This document shows positions 55,298-64,000 of a stretch of 64,000 bases of DNA, piece after piece. Under the pieces are notes generated by a model. That model did not search any database. It was not told the origin of the DNA and was given only the letters and a program-made list of their open reading frames with translations. The stretch lies in assembly GCF_024347415.1 (NCBI RefSeq), contig NZ_AP025477.1:310001-374000 (forward strand). Direction: 5' to 3'. Origin of the DNA: Vibrio crassostreae. Its GTDB lineage: Bacteria > Pseudomonadota > Gammaproteobacteria > Enterobacterales > Vibrionaceae. Numbering within the stretch: position 1 is the stretch's first letter; each line of letters begins with the position of its first letter. A program made the position numbers and the translations under genes.

Positions 55298-57373
55298 ATG
55301 CAGCTAAGCGCTAACAAGACTGCACAGTTTTTTATTCAAAATGAATATCATCAGGTTGAACTTGATGGTCCACGCTTGCTGTTATCTTCAGTAGGCAGTG
55401 AAGAGCGTATCCCGTTTACTATTTGGAGTGGCAAGATCGCGATCAAACGCGGATTGTTTTGGGGCTCGCTACAATTTTTTGCCAATCAACAAGACGGAAC
55501 ACAGCGCAGTTGGTTAGTACAAGGCCTACCTTGGGATCAATGCCGTCAATTTGCACGCGCATCGGTTGCTGCTTATCAGAAGTGGCATGACACACAATGT
55601 GAACAACTAGCTGAGCACGTTCCTCAATGGGAAACCGAATTAACGCGTCTTGAGCAGCTACCAGCCTTTCTACCGCATTCTAAAGTTAAGACTTGGGTCG
55701 ATATGGTCAACTCAGGTCTAGAAAACATGACCATGACCCTTGAGGAAGCGGCGCAGCGCATGCCAAATCGCATTGCTCGCATGCAGCCATGGTTGTCTGA
55801 AACGGAAATCAAGCAAGCTGAAAGAAATCAGCAATGGCTAGAGACCGAGCGAAAAAACTGGGAAGTATTGTTCGCTCAATGTGAATCGTCACCACTGAAC
55901 TTATCGCAACAATATGCGGTGTTGATGAATGATGATCACAACCTTATTTTAGCGGGTGCAGGCTCGGGTAAAACCAGTGTTCTAACGGCTCGCGTCGCGT
56001 ATTTACTGCAAAGCCATCAAGCTCAAGCAGAAGAGATGTTATTGCTCGCCTTTGGCCGAGAAGCAGCTGAAGAGATGAAACAGCGCCTCGACAGTAAAAT
56101 TGGTTTATCAGCAGAGAAGGTACAAGTCAGTACTTTCCACCAGTTGGGTTTAAAGATCCTTAATCAGGTTGAGCCGGAACGCGTGGTTATTTCTCCGTTA
56201 GCACTCGATGACAATCAACGCCAAGCATGGTGCATTGATTGGTTGAAAAAGCATTGGATGACGCCGACCAACTTCAAACGCTGGCAGAAGCACTTATCTA
56301 AATGGCCAATTGCTTATTTAACCGGTGATGACGAGCTTGGTAGTCATGTTTCAAACCTTAAACTTATTGGTTGGCTTGAAAAGCAGCTTGAGCAGTTGAA
56401 TGCATCGGGTTTATCGAAGAAAGAAGTGCAGCAACAGCTAATTGATCACCGAGACTATACACGTCTTAACAGTGAGCTTTCACTGTGTTGGCCATGTGTG
56501 ACAGCGTGGCAAAAAGAATTGAAAGAACAGAATCATATCGACTTCTCAACCATGATCAGCCGAGCGACTCAGTATATTGAAAAGGGCAAGTTTATCTCGC
56601 CTTGGAAGTTCATCATGATCGATGAGTATCAAGATATCTCGCCAGATCGTCTTGCCTTGGTTGAGGCGCTTTGCAATCAGTCTAAAGCCGAGCACCAAGC
56701 CTCTATTTTTGCTGTAGGTGATGACTGGCAGTCAATCTACCAATTTGCAGGCGCCGATGTGGATCTCACGACCGGCTTTAAAGACCGCTTTGAGAGCTCG
56801 ACGATTCATCACCTCGATACCACTTATCGCTTTAACAATCAGTTAGGTGCAGTTGCCAATCGCTTTGTACAAGAAAACCCAATTCAGATTCCGAAAGAAC
56901 TGAACAGCTTCAAGCAACAGAAGCAGAAGGCGGTGTATAGTGCGCCAAGCAAAGAAGTTGAGAAGATCCTCGACCAATTGAACCGCCAATCTAAAGGCAA
57001 AACCAATAAGTCTATACTGCTACTTGGACGTAACCATTACCACAAACCAGAGTTGTTGGAAGACTGGAAGAAGATCTTCACCTCCATTGATATCAAGTTC
57101 ATGACTTGCCACGGCAGTAAAGGTAAAGAGGCGGACTTTGTCATTATTCTTTGTGTTGACGAAGGACAGTTCCCGACCAAGAAGAAACAGCTGCATATTG
57201 ATGGCGCATTGACTGAATCATCAGACGCGTTCCCTTATGCGGAAGAGCGTCGTTTGTTCTATGTAGCAATGACGCGAGCAAAAGAGAAAGTATGGATCAC
57301 GCACAGTGGCGACGGCTCTGGTTTTGTGCAAGAGCTGCATGGTTCTGATTACCCCGTTGTTCGTAAAAAGTAA
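55298..57373 (+). CDS. helD: DNA helicase IV
   Basis: 691-aa UvrD/Rep-like 3'-5' helicase. Walker A ILAGAGSGKTSV at about residues 217-228, motif II IMIDEYQDISPD, motif III DDWQSIYQFAGAD, motif V MTCHGSKGKEADFV and motif VI ERRLFYVAMTRAKEK. A family-specific N-terminal region (about 1-190) precedes the motor. E. coli HelD is 684 aa. Divergent from yccS, matching the enterobacterial order. Confidence 0.95.
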   Translation: MQLSANKTAQFFIQNEYHQVELDGPRLLLSSVGSEERIPFTIWSGKIAIKRGLFWGSLQFFANQQDGTQRSWLVQGLPWDQCRQFARASVAAYQKWHDTQCEQLAEHVPQWETELTRLEQLPAFLPHSKVKTWVDMVNSGLENMTMTLEEAAQRMPNRIARMQPWLSETEIKQAERNQQWLETERKNWEVLFAQCESSPLNLSQQYAVLMNDDHNLILAGAGSGKTSVLTARVAYLLQSHQAQAEEMLLLAFGREAAEEMKQRLDSKIGLSAEKVQVSTFHQLGLKILNQVEPERVVISPLALDDNQRQAWCIDWLKKHWMTPTNFKRWQKHLSKWPIAYLTGDDELGSHVSNLKLIGWLEKQLEQLNASGLSKKEVQQQLIDHRDYTRLNSELSLCWPCVTAWQKELKEQNHIDFSTMISRATQYIEKGKFISPWKFIMIDEYQDISPDRLALVEALCNQSKAEHQASIFAVGDDWQSIYQFAGADVDLTTGFKDRFESSTIHHLDTTYRFNNQLGAVANRFVQENPIQIPKELNSFKQQKQKAVYSAPSKEVEKILDQLNRQSKGKTNKSILLLGRNHYHKPELLEDWKKIFTSIDIKFMTCHGSKGKEADFVIILCVDEGQFPTKKKQLHIDGALTESSDAFPYAEERRLFYVAMTRAKEKVWITHSGDGSGFVQELHGSDYPVVRKK

Positions 57374-57460
57374 TGTTACTTGACGTAATTGTCTAATATT
57401 AGATCTTCAATCCCTGCCTTAATATAATAAGGCAGAGTCACAAAGCAGAAGGAGTTTGCT

Positions 57461-57811
57461 ATGGAACACGGCTCTATCAACTACATTGAATTTGCAGCGA
57501 AAGACATCGCAGCAACTAAGGCGTTTTTCAGCCAAGTGTTTGGTTGGCGCTTCGAAGATTATGGCCCTGAGTATTCTGCTTTTGAAGGTAAAGGCTTAAT
57601 GGGCGGCTTCTATTTGGCGGATCTGGCGTCGAATACGGATAACGGCGCAGCGCTGATGGTTTTCTATAGCCAAGATCTTGAGCAAACTGAACGTGACGTG
57701 ATGGATGCTGGTGGACAGGTAAACCGTGAGATATTCAGTTTTCCTGGTGGTAGGCGCTTCCATTTTAGAGAGCCAAGTGGCAACGAAATGGCAGTGTGGA
57801 GTGACAAGTAG
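57461..57811 (+). CDS. VOC (glyoxalase-fold) family protein
   Basis: 116-aa metal-binding vicinal-oxygen-chelate fold protein. The N-terminal part (INYIEFAAKDIAATKAFFSQ with FGWRFEDYGPEYSAF) and the C-terminal FHFREPSGNEMAVW fit glyoxalase or bleomycin-resistance-like proteins; Glu in the last motif is a typical metal ligand. AAGGAG precedes the start. It is convergent with mgsA, which makes methylglyoxal, so a role in aldehyde handling is plausible but unproven. Confidence 0.85.
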   Translation: MEHGSINYIEFAAKDIAATKAFFSQVFGWRFEDYGPEYSAFEGKGLMGGFYLADLASNTDNGAALMVFYSQDLEQTERDVMDAGGQVNREIFSFPGGRRFHFREPSGNEMAVWSDK

Positions 57812-57836
57812 TCCATATTCCTATATTCAGACGAAC

Positions 57837-57864
57837 AAAAAGCCTGCGATTGAGCAAGCTTTTT
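57837..57864. terminator. bidirectional terminator
   Basis: AAAAAGC-C-TGC / GCA-A-GCTTTTT stem between the convergent VOC and mgsA genes. Confidence 0.8.
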
Positions 57865-57897
57865 AGTATGTAACGTATGATTCAGTCAAACTAAGCG

Positions 57898-58353
57898 TTA
57901 AGTACGTTCAGCAAGATACGCTTCGTAATCTGGGATTTCGATGATCACTTCTTCTTCAAGCAGTGAAGAGTTAAATAGGAAGTTAGCGGTAGCGCGGTTG
58001 GTTGCTACAGGAATGTTCCAAACACTTGCGATACGAAGCAGTGCTTTTACATCTGGGTCGTGTGGTACAGCATTAAGTGGATCCCAGAAGAAAATCAGCA
58101 TATCGATTTTGCCTTCAGAGATAAGCGCGCCAAGTTGTTGGTCACCGCCCATAGGGCCGCTGATCATGCTCTTGATTGCTAAGCCTGTCTCTTTACTCAG
58201 CAGAGAACCAGTCGTGCCCGTTGCGTAAAGGAAGTGCTTTTGTAGTTTTTCTTTGTTCTCTTTGACCCATCTTAGTAGCTCAGGTTTGAAGTGGTCATGA
58301 GCGACCAAAGCGATATGCTTGTGTGTTGGCATAGTGCGCGTCGTTTTTTGCAT
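57898..58353 (-). CDS. mgsA: methylglyoxal synthase
   Basis: Converts dihydroxyacetone phosphate to methylglyoxal and phosphate. 151 aa. Visible motifs: [13 protein letters not shown] (N-terminal strand with the substrate His), TGTTGSLL (phosphate loop), [14 protein letters not shown] with the catalytic Asp, and [18 protein letters not shown]. coli MgsA is 152 aa. It lies after helD as in enterobacteria, with the VOC gene between. Confidence 0.96.
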   Translation of the reverse strand: MQKTTRTMPTHKHIALVAHDHFKPELLRWVKENKEKLQKHFLYATGTTGSLLSKETGLAIKSMISGPMGGDQQLGALISEGKIDMLIFFWDPLNAVPHDPDVKALLRIASVWNIPVATNRATANFLFNSSLLEEEVIIEIPDYEAYLAERT

Positions 58354-58413
58354 GAATGTTCCCTAAATTGTTGTTTCGTTTTTATTGTTTTGAGTTCTTC
58401 AGCCAATATAGCA

Positions 58414-59442
58414 CTAAGGATTCACACTGAATACCGGACGAAACTCAGAAGGTGACAATGAGTCGGCGATAATTTGATCTTTGAGTGTTGCTGGTGTCAG
58501 CGCCTCGATAATCGGGGCGCTGTGTTGTTCGTAAGGTTGACCGCGCAAGTAACTCGTGGCTTGTTTTACCGACAAGCGACCTTGCTCAACCATTTTATCT
58601 GTTGGTGCAAAAAGTACCTTGTTACGAAGTAAACCACGGTAGGTTCCGTGACTTAAGTAACTCGAAATTAACCCAATCTCTTCTGTTTTATCGGCCGCTC
58701 GTAGCTCACTGATCGCTGCTTCAATCGCGACGGCACTTCCCACAATATATTTAATATCCGGCTGCTCAATGACTTGCTGTACTAGGTTTCTCTGTAGTTC
58801 TTTATCGTTATCTGCCCAATAGCTGATCGCAATTTTGATATCGCTCGACTTGATCGCATCATAAAAGCCAAGTGCAACAGGCTTTGTACCGCCACTTGCT
58901 TGAGGGCCAAGTAGCAGGGCGATAGGCGTTTCGCCGGATCCCTTTGGGTGTCTCTTTGACAAAAACTCGCCGACTTGAAACCCCATTTGATACCAGTCGA
59001 CACCGACGGTGCCTTTCAATACCTTTTGTTGCTCTTCATTGACGGTTAACTCATTGACCGTCGCAAACACAGGCGTTGAGCCAACCCAATCAGTAAGGTT
59101 GTCATGGTAAGCATCAGGTGAAACTGTGCCAAGAATAATGGCATCGGCTCCCCATTGTGTGCAAAGCACCAGTTGCGAGGCTTGTTTGGCCACGTTGGGG
59201 TAACCGCCAGCTTCCAAAACTCTTAGTTCCACTTGCTGCTTTTCTGCTTCAGAGATCATTCCATAGTTTACCGACAACCAATAAGAGTCTTTGAGGTGCG
59301 GATAAATGGCACAAATTTTCTCTTTGTGTGATGTGGCTTCGGCGGGTTTTATTGGACTCAAAGGCTCGCTAGCACTTGCGACAGTAGTCACTGAGGCCAA
59401 TAGTGAGAAAAGAATTTTTGAAGCGAAAGATCTAGATAGCAT
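58414..59442 (-). CDS. torT: TorT-like periplasmic TMAO-sensing protein
   Basis: 342-aa periplasmic binding protein with a signal peptide ending TVASA. The domain resembles type I sugar-binding folds, with LLGPQASGGTKPVALGFYDA and GSAVAIEAAISELRAAD. It presents TMAO to the sensor TorS, whose gene is divergent 92 bp away. E. coli TorT is 342 aa. The neighbouring partner makes this call strong. Confidence 0.9.
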   Translation of the reverse strand: MLSRSFASKILFSLLASVTTVASASEPLSPIKPAEATSHKEKICAIYPHLKDSYWLSVNYGMISEAEKQQVELRVLEAGGYPNVAKQASQLVLCTQWGADAIILGTVSPDAYHDNLTDWVGSTPVFATVNELTVNEEQQKVLKGTVGVDWYQMGFQVGEFLSKRHPKGSGETPIALLLGPQASGGTKPVALGFYDAIKSSDIKIAISYWADNDKELQRNLVQQVIEQPDIKYIVGSAVAIEAAISELRAADKTEEIGLISSYLSHGTYRGLLRNKVLFAPTDKMVEQGRLSVKQATSYLRGQPYEQHSAPIIEALTPATLKDQIIADSLSPSEFRPVFSVNP

Positions 59443-59534
59443 GAATTGCCGTTTTATTGGTTTTAGATAAGAAACACTGCAAAATATAGCGTATTCTGCA
59501 TGGGTAAAGAAGAACGTTTTAAGGTTTAGAGTTT

Positions 59535-62500
59535 ATGTTGTTAGCTTCAGCGAGTATTGGACGCAAGCTGCTGGCCTCATTCTTAGTGATGGCACTGTTG
59601 GTTCTACTGTCTGCATTGATTGGTGTTTCTGGTTTTAGCTTTGTAGCAAAAACCGAAAGAAACGTCGTTGATTCGGCGCTTCCTGCCATGATCGAAGCTC
59701 GTCAGGTTTCTGAGTTGAGTAACCGTATTATTTCGTCAGTACAAACGCTTTCTAATGCGAGAAATGAAGCAGAAAGAAAAAAGGCTGGCACAGTACTATT
59801 CGACCAACTTGAGTCGCTTCTTCAGCATATCAAAGATCTTGGTGTCGATAGTTTCGATTCTCAACTTCTTAACAAACTCGAAAATAATGTTCAAAGCGTT
59901 ATTAATACTCTGGCTGAGTTGGGTGTGTCGGTTGAGCGTAAGCTTTGGTTAAACAAAGAGCTGTCGTCTCGTGTCGAAGAGATGCGCTTACTTGCCGAAG
60001 AGCTAGAGCAGTTGACGCGAACCCAAGTTTTGAACACGGCTACCATCGCGGTTGCTAACGTAACGCACATCTATGACCTGCTAGAAACCAAAGAAACGGA
60101 TAAAGCCTACCAAGCCCTGGATGCGCTTGTTGAGGTTGATCTTGATTTGTCAGAGCGTCTGCATGAATTGCATTTGCTGGCGTTCAAAATGCTCAATCAA
60201 ATAGAAGAGACACAGACTGTCACCAACGTTGAACGTATTCATCAAATCCAATCTGAGTTTGATTCCAATCTAAGAATCATGGCACGCCGCGTTAAAGCGG
60301 TCGAAGATCCTACTCGTTCAGCGCAGATGTCTCAGCTTCTTGAAGAGCTCAGAAAACGCCAAGTCGTGTTCGATATTTCGTTAGAACAATATGAGAACAC
60401 CAAAAAGTCAGAGTTTCTGATGCAAAATACCTTAGAGTTGTTCTCTCAATTGAATACAACAGTTAACCAACTGGTTGATGATTCAAACCGAAGCACCAAA
60501 AAAGCGGTTGATGAGCTGACCAGCACGTTGAATCTTGCTCAATGGTCACTGTCTGTGATTTCGGTGATTGGTTTGGTTATCGTCGCATTTATCGTGTGGC
60601 GTGTGGTGTATATCTCGGTTGTGAAACGTCTTACTGAATACTCATCGGCTTTGATGTCTATCGCACAAGGTCGCCTGAATATTGATATCTCGGTTAAGGG
60701 TAATGATGAGTTGGCTCATATGGGCGAGGCGATCATCACTGCCAGAAATACCGCGCAGGCGCTGCAAGTGGTTGCGGTGGGTGAAGCAAAGGCGAAACGC
60801 GAACTTGAAGAGCACAAAGAACACTTAGAAGAGTTGGTCACAGACCGAACCTATCAGCTGCAGAAGACCAATGAGAAGCTGAATGTCGAGGTGGGCAATC
60901 ACGCGAAAGCTCGCAACGCCGCAGAACAAGCAAGCCGAGCGAAATCCGCTTTTCTTGCGACGATGAGTCATGAAATACGAACGCCGATGAACGGTGTGTT
61001 AGGTACCGCAAGATTGCTCAAAGATACCGGGCTAGATCCGTTGCAATCAGGCTACGCTGACATCATTAACCGCAGCGGTAAGAACCTACTCGCGATTTTG
61101 AATGATGTGTTGGATTATTCCAAGATAGAAGCGGGACATTTAGAAATACGTACAGCTTCGTTTGATCTCCATCAGATGGTTCAAGACACCTACCAATTAA
61201 TGGAAGGGCGAGCTGCTGAGAAGAAGCTAAATTTTGATTTCCATATCGAAAGTGATGTTCAACGCTATTGGCGTGGCGACGTAACACGAATCAGCCAAAT
61301 CTTAAATAACTTGGTCGGCAATGCGATTAAGTTTACTGAAAGTGGTTCGGTCGATATCTTCATTAGCTTAGATGTCGAAGATGAAAATCGCGTCATGTTT
61401 GAAGTGTCAGATACCGGTGTCGGTATTGATGCAAGTGAACAGGCGTGTTTGTTTGATGCCTTTACTCAAACCGACAGCGGTCGCAACAAAACCGGTGGCA
61501 CAGGGCTTGGATTGGCGATCAGTAAAAGCATCATGTTGGCAATGAATGGGGATATTGGCGTTCATTCGGAAGAAGGCGAGGGCAGTCAGTTTTGGTTCTC
61601 ATTGCCACTTGAAGTAGGTGAGAAAATTGAAACGAAAGCAACGGTCATTGAAGCTTGCATCCGAGCGAAGGTCATTCTGATTGAAGACAACCCTGTGAAC
61701 TGTATTGTTGCCGAAGGCTTTTTGAATAACCTGGGGCACGATGTTGTGATAGCGACAACGGGACAAGAAGCGAGAGCCATATTCAGTGAGCAAGAGTTTG
61801 ATATTGCGCTGGTGGACATTAACTTACCGGACTGTGATGGCGTCGAGCTAATTCAACAACTCAAAGAAGATGCGCTCCAACATGAGCAAAGTGCCACGCG
61901 TAAAGTACCACCTATGATTGCAGTATCAGCTCACGTATTCAATGAGGAAGTCGAGAGTTATTTAGCCTCAGGATTTGATGGTTTCTTGCCTAAACCGCTA
62001 GAAAAGGAAGCACTTTCTCAGCTCATCGTTGCTCAACTCGATGGTAAAAAACTATTGTTGCCACAGCCCGATCCAAATGATGCTGTGTGTAAGCAAAATG
62101 GTAACCGTGTTATTAAGAGCAACCATGATGAACTGCACTCGACACAGGTGGCTGATGTTTTGACGAAACGCGCGACGACTACTGACGCTCAAGATGAAGG
62201 AGACACTCCGGTGAAACTGATCGATTCCAAAGTGATAGAGGGTGACCTATCGATTCTTGGTTTAGAGAAAATGAAGCAAATCGTTGTGCTTTTCGAGGAG
62301 AGCAGCAACCTTACTTTGAATGAATTAGTCGAGGCGAGTGAAGCCGATAATGGACGAGAAGTGAAGTCTTTGGCGCACAAGCTTAAAGGATCTGCAGGTA
62401 GCTTGGGTTTATCAGCACTGTACAGTTTATGTCAGAGCATTGAAGCAAGTGAAGCCCCATTACTGCATTACAGAGATAACGACCAAGCTTTATCCGAATT

Positions 62501-62546
62501 GGTTAAAGATTCGTTAGAGGCCCTCCTCCCTTATGTTTCTGCTTAA
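59535..62546 (+). CDS. torS: TorS-like hybrid sensor histidine kinase
   Basis: 1003-aa inner-membrane kinase: TM1 at about residues 10-33, a long helical periplasmic sensor to about 330, TM2, HAMP, coiled coil, HisKA with [13 protein letters not shown] (phospho-His), HATPase with [13 protein letters not shown] and TGLGLAISK, receiver domain with [10 protein letters not shown] and [10 protein letters not shown] (phospho-Asp), and a C-terminal HPt with [12 protein letters not shown]. This phosphorelay layout matches TorS (914 aa in E. coli). No torR or TMAO reductase gene is in the window. Confidence 0.92.
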   Translation: MLLASASIGRKLLASFLVMALLVLLSALIGVSGFSFVAKTERNVVDSALPAMIEARQVSELSNRIISSVQTLSNARNEAERKKAGTVLFDQLESLLQHIKDLGVDSFDSQLLNKLENNVQSVINTLAELGVSVERKLWLNKELSSRVEEMRLLAEELEQLTRTQVLNTATIAVANVTHIYDLLETKETDKAYQALDALVEVDLDLSERLHELHLLAFKMLNQIEETQTVTNVERIHQIQSEFDSNLRIMARRVKAVEDPTRSAQMSQLLEELRKRQVVFDISLEQYENTKKSEFLMQNTLELFSQLNTTVNQLVDDSNRSTKKAVDELTSTLNLAQWSLSVISVIGLVIVAFIVWRVVYISVVKRLTEYSSALMSIAQGRLNIDISVKGNDELAHMGEAIITARNTAQALQVVAVGEAKAKRELEEHKEHLEELVTDRTYQLQKTNEKLNVEVGNHAKARNAAEQASRAKSAFLATMSHEIRTPMNGVLGTARLLKDTGLDPLQSGYADIINRSGKNLLAILNDVLDYSKIEAGHLEIRTASFDLHQMVQDTYQLMEGRAAEKKLNFDFHIESDVQRYWRGDVTRISQILNNLVGNAIKFTESGSVDIFISLDVEDENRVMFEVSDTGVGIDASEQACLFDAFTQTDSGRNKTGGTGLGLAISKSIMLAMNGDIGVHSEEGEGSQFWFSLPLEVGEKIETKATVIEACIRAKVILIEDNPVNCIVAEGFLNNLGHDVVIATTGQEARAIFSEQEFDIALVDINLPDCDGVELIQQLKEDALQHEQSATRKVPPMIAVSAHVFNEEVESYLASGFDGFLPKPLEKEALSQLIVAQLDGKKLLLPQPDPNDAVCKQNGNRVIKSNHDELHSTQVADVLTKRATTTDAQDEGDTPVKLIDSKVIEGDLSILGLEKMKQIVVLFEESSNLTLNELVEASEADNGREVKSLAHKLKGSAGSLGLSALYSLCQSIEASEAPLLHYRDNDQALSELVKDSLEALLPYVSA

Positions 62547-62590
62547 TGGTGTAAGTTTGTTTTAAGCAATACCCAATCAGCAAGACCAAC

Positions 62591-62628
62591 AAAAAATCCT
62601 CTGTACGAATATCGTCAGAGGATTTTTT
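62591..62628 (+). terminator. torS terminator
   Basis: AAAAAATCCTCTG / CAGAGGATTTTTT stem with a 12-base loop. Confidence 0.92.
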
Positions 62629-62720
62629 GTATCGAGCAAGTGAGCCTTCTTTCATAACGACTAGCCTCTTAAAACTAATCTCTCCCAAGAGCTTGAACTA
62701 AAACCAAGGCTTATTACTTA

Positions 62721-64000
62721 TTATCTATTTTCAAAGCGGTTGTAATCCAACAAACCAAACTCAATTGGTTGGTCTTGTTGATACCAACGATGCACTCGGT
62801 CACTGAATGGCCAGAACTCGCTAGAACTGCGTCGTACCGCAAACTTGTCTAGCAACGCCACGTAGTCTTCTTCTGTGTTTAAGTTTTGTAGCGCTTTAAC
62901 CAGAGTCGGAATCTCATTCTCAGTTAATGACAGGTAAGCCGCAGGGTAGCTACCGACAACGCCTCGTACGAGCGTAAGGTCATCATTGGCATAATCGCGG
63001 TTACCTTCTTCATTAAAAAGGCTAGAAATGTTGCTGTGAGCGTTATTGTGAATCATGGTGAACAGCTGCTCTTCGCCGTTTTCGCCTTCAATCATGATCA
63101 TGACTAATTGAGGTACATGACGTAGGCCTTCTCCCTTAATCAAATTCACTTGATTAAGCAGTGCTTCATTCTTTTTACCAAAACCTGTTTCAACAATATC
63201 AAAGCGATTATCGAGGACAGGTGCGAGCTTATCTTTGATCATGTTAAGCAGTTCACGCTTAGGATCGGCCGTTTTGTAAACCACACTGGTTGGTTGTTCA
63301 AAAGGTGCAATATTACGCTGCAAGTAGTCGCTCAATTGTGTGCTTTGGTTTTTATACCAACTTGAGTGTTCAATATGTCGCACGTCTTTAGGAAGAAGGG
63401 TTAAGAAATTACTCTCACCTTCAAGGCGTAAGAAGTCCATGAACATGCGTGTAATCAGTTGGTGGCCAAAGTTACCGTAGACATCGAAGCCTGCGACGAG
63501 AAGATAATGAATGCGTTCTAAAAGAGCATAATCAAGAATCCATGCCGTCTTAGGTTGCGTGCCAACTAACCCTTGCACAACAGATGCGCTATCAAAATGT
63601 CTAAAGATGGTGAGGGCTGCATTTGGGTTGACGCCATCGCCATCCCAAATGATGTCAGTGTCCAGGTTTACGCCACTTTCAAACCATTGGTTGGTGAAGT
63701 CTGATTTGGCATTTAGGTATCGTGCTTGTTGCTTCGCGTATCTTACCCAATTAGTGACAGGAACCGTATTGCTGTCTAGCTCACTAGGTAGCTTTAAGTT
63801 TTTCTTTTGGCTCGCGTAGAAGGCGTTTATTTCTGGTAAGTCGGCTTTCTCAGGGTCAATGAAGAAAATCCAAAAACGATCGTTAATCACGTTTAGAGCA
63901 AGTTGACCTCGACACACTGGCCCTTTGATAAAGGCCATGATGGTGTTTTGAGCATTGTCCAACATGAAGTGGAAGCGCGAGTTTACTGGCAGCGCTTCAA
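62721..64000 (-). CDS. cti: fatty-acid cis/trans isomerase, partial at window edge
   Basis: Periplasmic heme enzyme that converts cis to trans unsaturated membrane fatty acids under solvent or heat stress. The minus-strand frame runs open beyond the Met at 63965 to the window edge, with EALPVNSRFHF before MLDNAQ, so the gene starts outside. Visible: FIKGPVCRGQLALNVI, HYLLVAGFDVYGNFGHQL, RMFMDFLRLEGE and a C-terminal YNRFENR. About 426 C-terminal residues are present of a usual 750-790; the N-terminal signal peptide and cytochrome-type CxxCH are not in view. Confidence 0.88.
   Translation of the reverse strand, partial: EALPVNSRFHFMLDNAQNTIMAFIKGPVCRGQLALNVINDRFWIFFIDPEKADLPEINAFYASQKKNLKLPSELDSNTVPVTNWVRYAKQQARYLNAKSDFTNQWFESGVNLDTDIIWDGDGVNPNAALTIFRHFDSASVVQGLVGTQPKTAWILDYALLERIHYLLVAGFDVYGNFGHQLITRMFMDFLRLEGESNFLTLLPKDVRHIEHSSWYKNQSTQLSDYLQRNIAPFEQPTSVVYKTADPKRELLNMIKDKLAPVLDNRFDIVETGFGKKNEALLNQVNLIKGEGLRHVPQLVMIMIEGENGEEQLFTMIHNNAHSNISSLFNEEGNRDYANDDLTLVRGVVGSYPAAYLSLTENEIPTLVKALQNLNTEEDYVALLDKFAVRRSSSEFWPFSDRVHRWYQQDQPIEFGLLDYNRFENR

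Noticed and set aside
1..64000. CRISPR array, tRNA or rRNA genes, integron attC sites
   Set aside because: No regular spacer-repeat pattern, cloverleaf or conserved rRNA sequence was recognised; short tandem repeats found are 6-7 bp units only.

Overview
The window reads as a Vibrio-type gammaproteobacterial genome, probably the second chromosome. The right half carries a set of core genes typical of vibrios (YddG, YjjG, YccF, YjjI/YjjW, HMG-CoA reductase, YccS, HelD, MgsA, TorT/TorS, fatty-acid cis/trans isomerase). The left half is an AT-rich, insertion-sequence-littered accessory region. The species call is inference from family content; no rRNA, tRNA, origin or CRISPR array was seen.

Layout. 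(1) 1-7300, minus strand: the start of an F-type conjugative type IV secretion operon in F-plasmid order traA-traL-traE-traK-traB-traV-traC, with traC running off the left edge. Small unrecognised and decayed genes, and a perfect 34-bp palindrome, lie upstream of the pilin gene. (2) 7300-18600: an IS graveyard holding four IS6-family remnants (each with a different lesion) and at least two IS5-family relics. Among them sit a two-gene thiol-peroxidase operon, an EAL-domain protein, an 89-aa unknown gene with a broken duplicate, a cytochrome P450 next to a CruF-like carotenoid-type membrane protein, and the 3' remnant of a larger gene. (3) 18800-24200: YciA-type thioesterase, chemoreceptor, aldehyde dehydrogenase and two small overlapping unknown genes. 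(4) 24584-30533: an IS66-type element with a frameshifted transposase, a second diverged copy of the thiol-peroxidase operon, another IS5 relic, and an apparently intact IS3-family element with a 3-bp target duplication. (5) 30622-30765: the last ~45 codons of threonine dehydrogenase (tdh) with its terminator, marking where backbone sequence resumes. (6) 30950-64000: orderly chromosomal genes ending in a partial fatty-acid isomerase gene at the right edge.

How parts work together. The tra genes build the pilus and core channel of a conjugation apparatus. The two tpx operons each pair a cytosolic two-Cys Tpx with an exported homologue that keeps only the peroxidatic cysteine, which suggests a compartment-split peroxide or thiol system. 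The P450 and the CruF-like gene probably act in a shared lipid or terpenoid modification. On the backbone, KefB/C-type antiporter and its oxidoreductase partner form one operon, YjjI and its activase YjjW form another, and TorT and TorS are divergent partners for TMAO sensing. MgsA and a glyoxalase-fold protein are convergent neighbours.

Most interesting items: the duplicated tpx/exported single-Cys tpx operons with a conserved promoter, the tdh 3' fragment as a candidate island attachment boundary, the P450/CruF pair inside the IS region, the YjjI/YjjW glycyl-radical system with paired operator-like repeats, and the palindrome and decayed genes upstream of the pilin gene.
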